Assembly (NCBI RefSeq): GCF_000412335.2
Contig: NZ_KE161030.1
Location: forward strand, 2,642,526-2,706,525
Source: Cedecea davisae DSM 4568
GTDB lineage: Bacteria > Pseudomonadota > Gammaproteobacteria > Enterobacterales > Enterobacteriaceae
Reading direction: 5' to 3'
Length of the DNA: 64,000 nt
This document shows positions 1 through 8,123 of the stretch, one piece after another. The position numbers were made by a program, and so were the translations under genes. The notes under the pieces are model-generated. The model did not search any database, had not been told where the DNA came from, and saw only the letters and a program-made list of their open reading frames with translations. Each line of letters starts with the position of its first letter. The first letter of the stretch is position 1.

Positions 1-474
1 CCGGGCGAGCTCCTCGCCGTGGGGCAACAAACGTCCCGTGGCATTGAGCTTTCTTCTACGATACAACCCACCGAGCGCTGGGAAGTGGCGGGTAATGTCG
101 CATGGACACATGCAAGTTTTAACCGATTTAGCGCGGGTTCTCCGCCTGAAAACCTGAACGGGAATCAGCCTGCCTACGTCCCGACATGGAGCAGTAATCT
201 CGCAATAACCTGGCACCCTATCCACCCCCTCAGCCTGAGGAGCGATCTCCGCTATGTTGGCAGCAGCTACAATGACACCTCCAATAGCCGAAAAATGGAC
301 GATTACATCACGCTGGATCTGACTGCCGAGTACCAGCTAACGCCTAAAGTTACGGTGGGTTCGCGCGTACGCAACGTGACCAATACTTTCTATTCTTACC
401 AGCGGACTTACGACGGCCAGGTTCTGATTGCTCCGTCTCGCACGTGGGAAGGCTGGGTGACGGTATGGTTCTGA
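1..474 (+). CDS. TonB-dependent outer-membrane receptor, C-terminal part (5' end outside window)
   Basis: The reading frame is open from the first base and ends at the TGA at 472-474. The 157 visible residues are the last strands of a TonB-dependent receptor beta-barrel: alternating polar and hydrophobic strands, the late-barrel motif RVRNVTNTFY, and a C-terminal aromatic (…VTVWF) as required for outer-membrane barrel insertion. The 3' end overlaps the next gene, a periplasmic binding protein, by 10 bases, so receptor, binding protein and permease form one uptake operon. The substrate (siderophore, haem, cobalamin or another metal complex) cannot be decided because the plug domain lies outside the window. 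Family confidence is high; the substrate is unknown. Confidence 0.85.
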   Translation, partial: PGELLAVGQQTSRGIELSSTIQPTERWEVAGNVAWTHASFNRFSAGSPPENLNGNQPAYVPTWSSNLAITWHPIHPLSLRSDLRYVGSSYNDTSNSRKMDDYITLDLTAEYQLTPKVTVGSRVRNVTNTFYSYQRTYDGQVLIAPSRTWEGWVTVWF

Positions 475-1445
475 GGTTGAAGTTAGCAACCTTAATGCTT
501 ACGGCGACCGGCCTGTTATTTTCCCCAACGGCCCCTGCCATAAGCCTGAGCAATTGTGGCGAGCCGCAGACGTTTACCGCGCCCCCTAAGCGTATTGTGG
601 TTTACGGCAATCCGGCTCTGGAAAACCTCCTGGCGCTGGGCGCACGGACAGAAATTGTTGGCGTGGTAGGCTACGCGCCGCACAAAGATCCTCAAGGCAG
701 AGCGGCCCGAACCGCCCTTTCGCTTCCCGTCGTAGCCGGGAATGGCCTGATTTCCGCCGAGGCGCTGCTGCTGCTACGCCCTGAAATGGTCTACTCCTCA
801 AGCTGGTACTGGCTTTGGTCACCTGAAGGGGCAACACGCGATCAAATGACGGCCTGGGGAATATCAAGCTGGCTCTCGCCCGGCGCCTGCACAGGACAGC
901 AGAGTGCACCTCAGCAAAAAATCAGCTTTGCCGACCTGTTTCGGGAAATTGAGGATCTGGCGAAAATTTTACGTCTCGAGAAACAGGGCAAGGCGCTCGT
1001 TAGTATGGCGAAAGTGCACCTTGCCACTCTGCGCCAGCGTGCGTGCCTCCTGCCCCCGGTGCGGCTACTCTGGTGGTATTCCGGCACGGACTCACCCTAC
1101 GTTGCGGGGTGCTGTGGCGTTCCAGAAATGCTGAGTGAGGAAAGCGGCAGCCGCAATATTTTCTCTGATGTGCCAGCGCTTTGGCCAAATATCTCCTGGG
1201 AAGAGATAGCCCGCAGGGACCCGGATATCCTGGTACTGGCAGATCTGCCGAGGGGCGGTGCCGGAGACAGTGCGGGAGATAAAATAGCTTTCCTCAATCA
1301 ATTCCCTCTTACCGCCGGCCTGCGCGCCGTAAAAGAAAAAAAATTCATCATTTTGTCCGGCTATGACATGGATCCCTCGATCCGCTCGCTGGACGCTCTG
1401 GACAGGCTCATCGCCTCACTTTCTGTTAAGGAAAATCATGACTGA
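465..1445 (+). CDS. periplasmic metal/siderophore/cobalamin-type ABC substrate-binding protein (BtuF/FhuD fold)
   Basis: Start chosen at the ATG at 465; an in-frame GTG at 444 would put charged residues ahead of the signal peptide. Residues 1 to about 25 form a signal peptide (VLRLKLATLMLTATG…APA). The mature part looks like a class III periplasmic binding protein: an early KRIVVYG strand, ALENLLALG, then PDILVLADLP in the second lobe. That is the layout of FhuD/BtuF-type proteins, which hand a metal complex from the TonB receptor to a FecCD-type permease. The segment around AGCCGVPEML is unusually cysteine-rich. The gene overlaps the receptor gene by 10 bases and the following methyltransferase by 8, implying translational coupling. 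The ligand is unknown. Confidence 0.8.
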   Translation: MVLRLKLATLMLTATGLLFSPTAPAISLSNCGEPQTFTAPPKRIVVYGNPALENLLALGARTEIVGVVGYAPHKDPQGRAARTALSLPVVAGNGLISAEALLLLRPEMVYSSSWYWLWSPEGATRDQMTAWGISSWLSPGACTGQQSAPQQKISFADLFREIEDLAKILRLEKQGKALVSMAKVHLATLRQRACLLPPVRLLWWYSGTDSPYVAGCCGVPEMLSEESGSRNIFSDVPALWPNISWEEIARRDPDILVLADLPRGGAGDSAGDKIAFLNQFPLTAGLRAVKEKKFIILSGYDMDPSIRSLDALDRLIASLSVKENHD

Positions 1446-2193
1446 CATCACCCTGGACACCCTTGTCACACTTTGGGATAGGCAACAAAGCGCCTACATT
1501 GCCAGCAGGGAAGCACGCTTCGACGCCCTGATGGACATACTTGCACTGCAATTTGAGGGGGATTTCTCACTGCTTGAACTGGGATGCGGGGCAGCCTCTC
1601 TCACCAGACGCCTTCTTCAGCGTTTCCCGTCCGTACACGTCACCGCGGTGGATTTCGATCCGGTCATGCTGGCCATCGCCCGTGAAACACTCCTTCCGTT
1701 CGGCGACCGCGTTCGTATTTTGTCCGCCGATTTGGCCCTCCCAAGCTGGCAGGAAAAAATTGTCGGGCTGCGCCCGCAAGCTATCGTGTCCAGCACCGCG
1801 CTGCATTGGCTGATGCCTGACAGGCAGCACGCTCTACACTGTGAGATTCAAAGCTTGCTGGCCGATAACGGGGTATTTCTCAATGCCGATCACCAGCGTT
1901 TTAACCCGGCTGAAGTTAACAAGAAAGCCCTCAGTGAGCGCCATGACGCACTCACCCAGCAGCAGGCCTGGGATAACGGCGTAGTTGACTGGGATGCGTG
2001 GTTTACTCTTGCCAAAGAGATACCAGAAATTGCCCAGTTGATCCCGGCGCGGGAAGCCGTGTTCTCTGGTCGCCCGGTTCCCCCGCCCACTTCGCTAACC
2101 TTCCAGCTGGGGAGCCTCAGCCAGGCCGGTTTCCAGGAGACAGGAACCCTATGGCAGTTGATGGACGATTATCTGATTGCCGGGTGGAAATAG
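1438..2193 (+). CDS. class I SAM-dependent methyltransferase embedded in an uptake operon
   Basis: Start is the ATG at 1438, preceded by TTAAGGAAA; it overlaps the binding-protein stop by 8 bases. The 251-residue product shows the class I Rossmann methyltransferase pattern: motif I LLELGCGAASLT near residue 45, the acidic motif II end VTAVDFDPVML, and a hydrophobic post-motif strand (AIVSSTALHWL). It is cytoplasmic, with no signal or membrane segment. A methyltransferase between a binding-protein gene and a permease gene is odd; it could act on the imported ligand or on a small molecule made by the cell for metal scavenging (inference). The acceptor substrate cannot be told from sequence. Confidence 0.8.
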   Translation: MTDITLDTLVTLWDRQQSAYIASREARFDALMDILALQFEGDFSLLELGCGAASLTRRLLQRFPSVHVTAVDFDPVMLAIARETLLPFGDRVRILSADLALPSWQEKIVGLRPQAIVSSTALHWLMPDRQHALHCEIQSLLADNGVFLNADHQRFNPAEVNKKALSERHDALTQQQAWDNGVVDWDAWFTLAKEIPEIAQLIPAREAVFSGRPVPPPTSLTFQLGSLSQAGFQETGTLWQLMDDYLIAGWK

Positions 2194-2197
2194 GCGC

Positions 2198-3193
2198 GTG
2201 AAGCTACTTCGCCTGCTGTTATGTGGCATAGCGGCTCTGGCAGCGCTGGTGTATAGCCTGCGTTTTGGGGCCGTTACATTGTCGCTTAACGATGTGATTC
2301 AGCTCCTTAACCCGGCCCTTCCCGAAGAGCCGGACATGGCGCTTTACCATAAAATCGTCTGGTCCTTACGCTTACCCAGAGCCCTCCTGGCGATGACCTG
2401 CGGCGGCGGGCTGGCGCTGGCGGGGGCCGTGCTTCAGACATTAACCCGCAATCCACTGGCCGATCCGTGGCTGCTTGGCATATCTTCCGGTGCTGGCCTG
2501 GGGGCGGTCGTTATCATTGCGCTGGGTATCCAGCCGCTGTTAACGGCCATCCCGTCCGGGGCATTTGCGGGCGCGATGTGCGCATTTGGATTGGTACTGC
2601 TTTTAGCCGGACTGGCCGTGACGCAGCCCGCCCGGTTTATTCTTTCCGGCGTAGCCGTTGGGCAATTGCTGAGCGCATTAACCTCACTGATCGTCTTCTG
2701 GCAAACGGATTCGACAACCTCGCGTGGGTTTACCTTCTGGCTGCTTGGTGCGTTTGGGCAGGCAACATGGGCGCAGGTGGCTATCTGTGCCACCGCGCTA
2801 TTTTTTGTGGGGGCGCTTTGCCTGGCAATGTCCCCAACCTTGAACGTGATGGCGCTGGGAAATGTAGCTGCTAAGGGCCTGGGGGTTAACGTTATCGCCC
2901 TGCAGATATCGCTCTACCTGGCCATCACGCTGCTTACCGCCACGCTGGTTTCGTTCTGCGGGGCAATTGGCTTTGTCGGCCTGACAGTCCCCCATCTGGC
3001 AAAACTGATAATCGGCAATCGCCATCAATGGGTTTTGCCTGCCAGCATTCTCTGCGGCGCTATGCTGACGCTAGTGTCCGATACGCTGGCGCGTACGCTA
3101 TTTTCCCCAAGAGAGCTTCCTCCGGGCATCATCACGGCGCTTATTGGCGTACCGGTATTTCTGTTCGCCCTCCACCGTCGCCCAAATCCTTAA
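2198..3193 (+). CDS. FecCD-family ABC transporter permease
   Basis: Start chosen at the GTG at 2198, four bases after the methyltransferase stop, which gives MKLLRLLLCG as a first membrane segment. The 331 residues match the FecCD/BtuC family: about ten hydrophobic helices, the N-terminal LRLPRALLAM and GGGLALAGAVLQTLTRNPLADPWLLG block, and the C-terminal GLTVPHLAKLIIG and LPPGIITALIGVPVFLFAL blocks, which are family hallmarks. It would form the inner-membrane channel for the ligand of the upstream binding protein. No ATPase gene follows; the next 180 bases are non-coding and then a different gene begins. The ATPase must lie upstream of the window, be supplied in trans, or be lost. Confidence 0.88.
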   Translation: MKLLRLLLCGIAALAALVYSLRFGAVTLSLNDVIQLLNPALPEEPDMALYHKIVWSLRLPRALLAMTCGGGLALAGAVLQTLTRNPLADPWLLGISSGAGLGAVVIIALGIQPLLTAIPSGAFAGAMCAFGLVLLLAGLAVTQPARFILSGVAVGQLLSALTSLIVFWQTDSTTSRGFTFWLLGAFGQATWAQVAICATALFFVGALCLAMSPTLNVMALGNVAAKGLGVNVIALQISLYLAITLLTATLVSFCGAIGFVGLTVPHLAKLIIGNRHQWVLPASILCGAMLTLVSDTLARTLFSPRELPPGIITALIGVPVFLFALHRRPNP

Positions 3194-3381
3194 CTCCCTG
3201 CGCAGAAAAACGCAGGCCTGAGAGCCCTCCGCTTACGCCGCCCCTGGAGTTGTCACGAAATTGTTAACTCTCGAGGAGGATTTAGTGAGTATTCTCTTAA
3301 TAAAGTACAGCCGCAGGTTCATGAAGAGTCCGGTCAATTTCACCCGACTTTCCGTTCTTTCACCCCACGGGGGCTTTGACG

Positions 3382-3894
3382 ATGCTGGTAATTATTCTTG
3401 CTTATCTGGGCGGCCTGTTGACCATCGCCAGCCCCTGTATCCTGCCGGTGCTGCCTTTTGTGTTCGCTCGCTCCGACCAGCCCTTTGCCCGAACCGGGTT
3501 GCCGCTGCTGGCCGGAATGGCGATAACCTTTACCCTGTTTGCAACCCTGGCGGCAGTCGGTGGCGGCTGGGTGGTTGCCGCGAACCAATACGGCCGGGGC
3601 GTGGCGTTGGTCCTGATGGCGCTGTTTGGTATTACGCTGCTGTTTCCGCATATTGCCGAGCGGGTAATGCGCCCGCTGGTTAACATCGGCAAGCCTGCCC
3701 GCTTTAAAGTCACTATTGATGGTCAGGCACCCGGCAGCGTTCACGGGAGCGATGTCGCACCCGACGGCAGCGGAACGGTAACCGAACAGCGTCTGTATCA
3801 GCTTATTCGTCAATCAACCGGCGACGGCGAGCATACCTTCAGCATTGAGTTTGAAGATGCGGACGTCAACGCTTATGCCTTCACCTTTGGTTAA
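3382..3894 (+). CDS. internally deleted DipZ/CcdA-type thiol-disulfide transfer membrane protein
   Basis: Start is the ATG at 3382 (MLVIILAYLGG). Residues 1-108 are the N-terminal CcdA-like membrane part of a DipZ-type protein, including the SPCILPVLPFVFAR segment with its reactive cysteine and the following helices to RPLVNIG. Without any break the frame continues into what matches the extreme C-terminus of DipZ proteins (ARFKVTIDG, HGSDVAPDGSGTV, RLYQLIRQ, EFEDADVNAYAFTFG). The rest of the membrane domain, the thioredoxin domain and most of the C-terminal carbohydrate-binding-like domain are missing, so the 170-residue product is far shorter than the several hundred residues usual for the family. 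I read this as an in-frame internal deletion near 3690-3705; function is probably lost. It lies 16 bases before msrA. Confidence 0.72.
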   Translation: MLVIILAYLGGLLTIASPCILPVLPFVFARSDQPFARTGLPLLAGMAITFTLFATLAAVGGGWVVAANQYGRGVALVLMALFGITLLFPHIAERVMRPLVNIGKPARFKVTIDGQAPGSVHGSDVAPDGSGTVTEQRLYQLIRQSTGDGEHTFSIEFEDADVNAYAFTFG

Positions 3895-3910
3895 ATCAGG
3901 CGGGAATCAA

Positions 3911-4615
3911 ATGAAATCATTTATTCGTTCAAAATGGGTTTTAGCCGCTCCAGCGCTGATGATTGCGACGCTGGTTTTTCAAAACACGGCGTGGTCTCAG
4001 GCCGAATCGGCGGTGAGCATCCCGGCACCACAACAGGATGAAGCACCTGCGGGCGCACATCTGGAGACAGCGGTCTTTGCCGGAGGGTGTTTTTGGGGCG
4101 TTCAGGGCGTCTTTCAGCACGTTAAGGGCGTAACCAGCGCAATATCCGGCTACACCGGCGGCAAGGCCCGAACTGCAAATTACGAAACTGTGAGTATGGG
4201 GATGACCGGCCACGCGGAGTCGGTGCAGGTTATCTTCGATCCCACTCAGGTGACCTACGGCCAGCTACTGCAAATTTTCTTTTCCGTGGCCCACAATCCG
4301 ACGGAGTTAAACCGTCAGGGGCCGGACTACGGAACGCAGTACCGTTCCGCCATTTTCCCGATGAATGAATCTCAGACGAAGATAGCGCAGGCCTATATCA
4401 CCCAGTTGAACCAAAGTCATAGCTTTAGCGCACCGCTGGTAACGACCGTTGAGCAAGGCGCTCACTTTTACCCTGCGGAGAAATACCACCAGAACTTCCT
4501 CAACGACAACCCGAATTACCCCTACATTGCTATCAACGATATTCCAAAAGTTGAGCAGCTAAAGCAGTTCTTCCCGGTTTTGTGGAGTGACAAACCGGTG
4601 TTAGTTAAATCCTGA
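3911..4615 (+). CDS. msrA: peptide-methionine (S)-S-oxide reductase, exported form
   Basis: Reduces methionine-S-sulfoxide in oxidised proteins. Start is the ATG at 3911 with GGCGGGA upstream. Residues 1 to about 30 are a signal peptide (KSFIRSKWVLAAPALMIA…AWS), followed by a linker rich in Pro and Ala; the catalytic motif GCFWG follows with Cys60, then GYTGG, MTGHAESV, FFSVAHNPTELNRQGPDYGTQYRS and EKYHQNFL, all typical of MsrA. The signal peptide implies a periplasmic enzyme, unlike the cytoplasmic E. coli MsrA. The neighbouring DipZ-like protein would normally feed electrons to such an enzyme, but here it is deleted, so the reductant is uncertain. A terminator-like hairpin follows. Confidence 0.9.
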   Translation: MKSFIRSKWVLAAPALMIATLVFQNTAWSQAESAVSIPAPQQDEAPAGAHLETAVFAGGCFWGVQGVFQHVKGVTSAISGYTGGKARTANYETVSMGMTGHAESVQVIFDPTQVTYGQLLQIFFSVAHNPTELNRQGPDYGTQYRSAIFPMNESQTKIAQAYITQLNQSHSFSAPLVTTVEQGAHFYPAEKYHQNFLNDNPNYPYIAINDIPKVEQLKQFFPVLWSDKPVLVKS

Positions 4616-4623
4616 CGATTGTC

Positions 4624-4651
4624 ACCGCGCCATACACGGCGCGGTTCTTCT
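4624..4651 (+). terminator. rho-independent terminator after msrA
   Basis: The inverted repeat CCGCGCC / GGCGCGG (4625-4631 and 4638-4644) with a 6-base loop is followed by TTCTTCTC on the + strand. It sits directly after the msrA stop and at the end of the convergent lpxM gene. Confidence 0.6.
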
Positions 4652-4656
4652 CTGCA

Positions 4657-5637
4657 CTACTTCTTCTTTTTCGGGTATAGCTCATCCCGGCAATACGGCT
4701 CTGTTTCGCCCTCTTTGCGGGTTTTCAGCAGCTTCAGGATCCAGGTGTACTGCTCAGGGTGCGGGCCAACCAGCAGCTCCACTTCTTCATTCATGCGCCG
4801 CGCGAGGGTGTGGTCGTCGGCTTCCAGCAGGTCGTCCATCGGCGGGCGAATAAATATGTCCAGCCGATGGGTTTCACTGTTATAAACCGGGAACAGCGGG
4901 ATCACTCGCGCCCGGCAAACCTTCATCAGGCGGCCAACGGCCGGAAGCGTCGCTTTGTAAGTCGCGAAGAAATCAACAAATTCACTATGCTCCGGGCCGT
5001 GATCCTGATCCGGAAGGTAATAACCCCAGTAACCCTGGCGAACCGAGCTGATAAACGGCTTGATACCGTCGTTTCGGGCGTGCATACGCCCACCAAAGCG
5101 GCGGCGAACGGTATTCCAGACGTAATCGAATAACTGATTGCCCTGGTTGTGGAACATTGCCGCCATTTTTTGGCCTTCAGAAGCCAGCAGCATAGCGGGG
5201 ATATCTACCGCCCAGCCGTGCGGCACGAGGAAAATCACGTTCTCGCCGCGCTCGCGGATTTCATCGATGATTTCTTTTCCATGCCAGTCCACGCGCTGCA
5301 TAACTTTCTTCGGATCGCGCAGGCCAAGCTCGGCCATCAGCACCATGGCCTGAGGGGCGGTAGCAAACATCCGGTCGATAATGGCTTCGCGGCGCTCTTC
5401 CGGCAGCTCCGGGAAACAGTAAAGCAGGTTTATCTGGGCGCGGCGACGAGCGCTTTTGGCCAGCCGCCCGGCTAAGCGCCCAATTTTCCCCAGCAGCGGG
5501 TCGCGTAGCCCCGGTGGCAGCAGCGCCAGCCCGGCAAACGCGCCCACGCCAAGCCATGCGCCCCAGTAGCGCGGGTGTAGAAAGGCTTTCTGGAATTCTG
5601 GGATGAACTCACTGTGGTTTTTTTTTGCTTTTTCCAT
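4657..5637 (-). CDS. lpxM: Kdo2-lipid IVA lauroyl-type acyltransferase (lipid A myristoyltransferase)
   Basis: Adds the last secondary acyl chain (myristate in E. coli) to lipid A at the inner membrane. The 326 residues match LpxM (E. coli 323) closely: a membrane anchor around residues 22-42 after [11 protein letters not shown], the HX4D acyltransferase motif at His140-Asp145 (HGWAVD), and [23 protein letters not shown] later on. The C-terminus is lysine-rich (YPKKKK). It lies upstream of and parallel to nothing else: mepM is 124 bases upstream with its own terminator, the E. coli order. The start is the ATG at 5637. Confidence 0.95.
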   Translation of the reverse strand: MEKAKKNHSEFIPEFQKAFLHPRYWGAWLGVGAFAGLALLPPGLRDPLLGKIGRLAGRLAKSARRRAQINLLYCFPELPEERREAIIDRMFATAPQAMVLMAELGLRDPKKVMQRVDWHGKEIIDEIRERGENVIFLVPHGWAVDIPAMLLASEGQKMAAMFHNQGNQLFDYVWNTVRRRFGGRMHARNDGIKPFISSVRQGYWGYYLPDQDHGPEHSEFVDFFATYKATLPAVGRLMKVCRARVIPLFPVYNSETHRLDIFIRPPMDDLLEADDHTLARRMNEEVELLVGPHPEQYTWILKLLKTRKEGETEPYCRDELYPKKKK

Positions 5638-5717
5638 GCGGCTCTCAGTATTTCGCCAACGCGTTGACGATACGAATTTATGGCTATTTTAGCGGGGCAA
5701 AGGCTGGCAGACAAAAG

Positions 5718-5744
5718 AAAAAGCCGGTAACAGGTACCGGCTTT
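5718..5744 (-). terminator. rho-independent terminator after mepM
   Basis: On the minus strand AGCCGGTA CCTGT TACCGGCT is followed by TTTTCTTTT. It lies 18 bases past the mepM stop codon. Confidence 0.8.
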
Positions 5745-5761
5745 ATACTCTTTAAGCAGAA

Positions 5762-7084
5762 TCAGTCAAAACGCAGCTGCGGGACAACCTCTTTTACCTG
5801 AGCAAGGTAATCGCTGCGATCGGAACCGGTCAACCCTTCAGAGCGCGGCAGCTTCGCCGTCAGCGGGTTTACGGCCTGCTGGTTGATCCACACTTCATAA
5901 TGCAGGTGCGGGCCGGTTGAGCGACCCGTGTTGCCGGAAAGCGCAATGCGGTCACCGCGTTTCACTTTCTGGCCCGGTTTCACCAGCAGCTTTTTAAGAT
6001 GCATGTAGCGCGTGGTGTAGGTCCGCCCGTGCCGGACGGCCACGAAGAAACCGGCCGCGCCGCTGCGCTTAGCCATCACGACTTCACCGTCACCCACAGC
6101 CAGAACCGGCGTGCCCTGCGGCATCGCAAAGTCCACGCCTTTATGCGGCGCTATGCGGCCCGTAACCGGGTTAAGACGGCGAGGGTTAAAGTTAGAAGAA
6201 ACGCGGAACTGTTTCACGGTCGGGAAGCGCATAAAGCCTTTTGCCAGGCCCGCACCGCTGCGGTCGTAGAACTTGCCGTCTTCGGCGCGAATAGCGTAAT
6301 AATCTTTACCATCGCTGCGCAGGCGCACGCCAACCAGTTGGCTTTGCTCACGTTTGCCGGCCAGCATTTCACGGGACATGAGCACCGAGAACTCGTCGCC
6401 TTTTTTCAGCTTACGGAAGTCCATCTGCCACTGCATCGCTTTGATAACAGAGCTAATTTCAGCGCTGGTTAAACCGGCGTCTCTGGCGCTGGCAACAAAG
6501 CTTGCGCCCACAGTGCCCTTCAGTACGCTGTTCACCCAGTCGCCCTGCTGGGTTTCGCTGCTCATTTTAAAACCGTTTTCAGTACGATCGTAGGTGCGCG
6601 TTTCGCGGCGAGACATTTCCCACGTCAGGCGCTGGAGATCGCCATCCGGAGTGAGCGTCCAGGAGATCTGTTGGCCGATTTTCAGGTTACGCAGGTCTTT
6701 ATCAACCGAGGCAATCTGGCTGATATCGCCCATCTCGATGCCGTACTGATTAAGAATGCTGCTCAGCGTATCGCCGGTAGAAACAACATATTCATGAACG
6801 CCCGCTTCGCCGGACGTTTTATCGTCAAGCTCGTCCTGCGGGATGGTGTCATCTTCGGCGTCGGGAGACTGATCAAGAGGTTCACTGGCCTCCGGCAGCA
6901 GCGAATGGATTTCGCTTTTCTCAAGCTCGATAGTTTTAATTATCGGGCTGGACTGCGGATGGTAGATGGACGGTCGCCACACGGCGACCGCGAGAGTAAG
7001 AACCGTAAGGGACCCCAGCATAACGCGGTGGGGTCGTGACAAATTGTCAAATGCCATGGCGACAGAGCGGGCTATCTGTTGCAC
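5762..7084 (-). CDS. mepM: murein DD-endopeptidase MepM (LysM + M23)
   Basis: Cleaves D-Ala-mDAP cross-links in peptidoglycan so that new strands can be inserted. At 440 residues it has the E. coli length. Order of domains: a membrane anchor near residues 20-37 (RVMLGSLTVLTLAVAV), a LysM domain from about 97 (HEYVVSTGDTLSSILNQYGI), a central OapA-like region, and a C-terminal M23/LytM domain with the zinc ligands in HKGVDFA and the catalytic HLHYEVW. It is transcribed divergently-in-order with znuA, whose stop lies 15 bases from the mepM start, so both may share the Zur-controlled transcript, as in E. coli gene order. Confidence 0.96.
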   Translation of the reverse strand: MQQIARSVAMAFDNLSRPHRVMLGSLTVLTLAVAVWRPSIYHPQSSPIIKTIELEKSEIHSLLPEASEPLDQSPDAEDDTIPQDELDDKTSGEAGVHEYVVSTGDTLSSILNQYGIEMGDISQIASVDKDLRNLKIGQQISWTLTPDGDLQRLTWEMSRRETRTYDRTENGFKMSSETQQGDWVNSVLKGTVGASFVASARDAGLTSAEISSVIKAMQWQMDFRKLKKGDEFSVLMSREMLAGKREQSQLVGVRLRSDGKDYYAIRAEDGKFYDRSGAGLAKGFMRFPTVKQFRVSSNFNPRRLNPVTGRIAPHKGVDFAMPQGTPVLAVGDGEVVMAKRSGAAGFFVAVRHGRTYTTRYMHLKKLLVKPGQKVKRGDRIALSGNTGRSTGPHLHYEVWINQQAVNPLTAKLPRSEGLTGSDRSDYLAQVKEVVPQLRFD

Positions 7085-7099
7085 GTATTCACTTCCTCG

Positions 7100-8044
7100 T
7101 TAATCTCCTTTCAGGCAGCTCGCGTACTGGTTCGCAAGTCCGGTCATAAACTGCATATAGCTGTTTTTACCCAATGCGACACTCATTCCCAGAGGATCTA
7201 ACGTGCCGGAGCGAACATTAGTGCCTCGGGCTACGGCGTTAATGACCGCTGGCCTGAATTGTGGTTCAGCAAAAACGCAAACCGCTTTGTGCTCAACCAA
7301 CTGTGTTCTGATTTCATGTAAACGCTGCGCACCAGGCTGTATTTCAGGGTTTACGGTAAAGTGACCAAGCGGGGTCAAACCGTAGTGTTTTTCAAAGTAG
7401 CCATAGGCGTCATGAAAAACGAAATACCCTTTTCCTTTCAGCGGTGCCAGCACGGAACCCACCTGCTTATCGGCGTCGGCTAAGCCTGACTCGAATTGTT
7501 TCAGGTTGGCGTCAAGTTTGGCTCGATTTTCGGGCATAAGTTCCACTAATTTATCGTGGATTGCAACCGCTGACAGCCGCGCCACCTCTGGGGAGAGCCA
7601 AATGTGCAAGTTGTATTCACCGTGATGGTGATCTTCGTCACTATTTGCGCCATGAGCCTGTTCATCGCCATGGTCGTGCTCGTCGTCGTCACCGCCTTTC
7701 ATCAGTAAAGGTTTCACGCCGCCCAGCGCCGCAAGCTGCAGCTGTTTTTGCTCGGGAAGCTGGCGAACGGACTTTTGCATGAAAGCTTCCATCTCAGGCC
7801 CGACCCAAACCACTAAGTCCGCGCCCTGTAAGCGTTTTACATCTGACGGACGTAGCGCATAATCATGTTCGGAAGCGCCATCTGGCAGTAATACTTCTGT
7901 GCTGGTGACGCCGTCGGCAATGGCGGATGCGATAAAACCGAGCGGCTTAATCGAGGCGACAACGGCGGCGCTGGCTGCGGTTGCGCCGAAGCCCCAGAGA
8001 GCGGTGGAAAATGCAGCGAAAAGAAGTGTCTTTTTATGTAACAT
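7100..8044 (-). CDS. znuA: zinc ABC transporter, periplasmic zinc-binding protein
   Basis: Captures Zn(II) in the periplasm for ZnuBC. The start at 8044 (MLHKKTLLF) gives a signal peptide ending near ASA; five further codons upstream are in frame but not needed. The 314-residue product keeps the cluster A-I features: an [10 protein letters not shown] block with a metal-binding His, a charged His/Asp loop (positions about 130-150, [10 protein letters not shown] and DEDHHHGE), then [20 protein letters not shown] and FAEPQFRPA. The flexible His-rich loop marks zinc rather than manganese specificity. It is divergent from znuCB, with a Zur operator between them. Confidence 0.96.
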   Translation of the reverse strand: MLHKKTLLFAAFSTALWGFGATAASAAVVASIKPLGFIASAIADGVTSTEVLLPDGASEHDYALRPSDVKRLQGADLVVWVGPEMEAFMQKSVRQLPEQKQLQLAALGGVKPLLMKGGDDDEHDHGDEQAHGANSDEDHHHGEYNLHIWLSPEVARLSAVAIHDKLVELMPENRAKLDANLKQFESGLADADKQVGSVLAPLKGKGYFVFHDAYGYFEKHYGLTPLGHFTVNPEIQPGAQRLHEIRTQLVEHKAVCVFAEPQFRPAVINAVARGTNVRSGTLDPLGMSVALGKNSYMQFMTGLANQYASCLKGD

Positions 8045-8073
8045 AATGCAACTTATCATCGTGAATGCCTTAA

Positions 8074-8097
8074 GAATTGTGATATTATAACATTCGC
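8074..8097. promoter_or_regulatory. Zur operator between znuA and znuCB
   Basis: The palindromic segment GTGATATTATAACATTC within 8074-8097 is nearly the same as the E. coli znu Zur box (TGATATTATAACA core). It lies in the 79-base gap between the divergent znuA and znuC starts, so one Zn-Zur dimer pair can shut off both transcripts when zinc is plentiful. Identification rests on match to the known operator. Confidence 0.85.
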
Positions 8098-8123
8098 TAA
8101 CTTATGCAACCCCTGAAATTGTC

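Noticed and set aside
1363-1437. Longer N-terminus for the methyltransferase
   Set aside because: The upstream codons lie inside the binding-protein gene and lack a ribosome-binding site; the ATG at 1438 has one.
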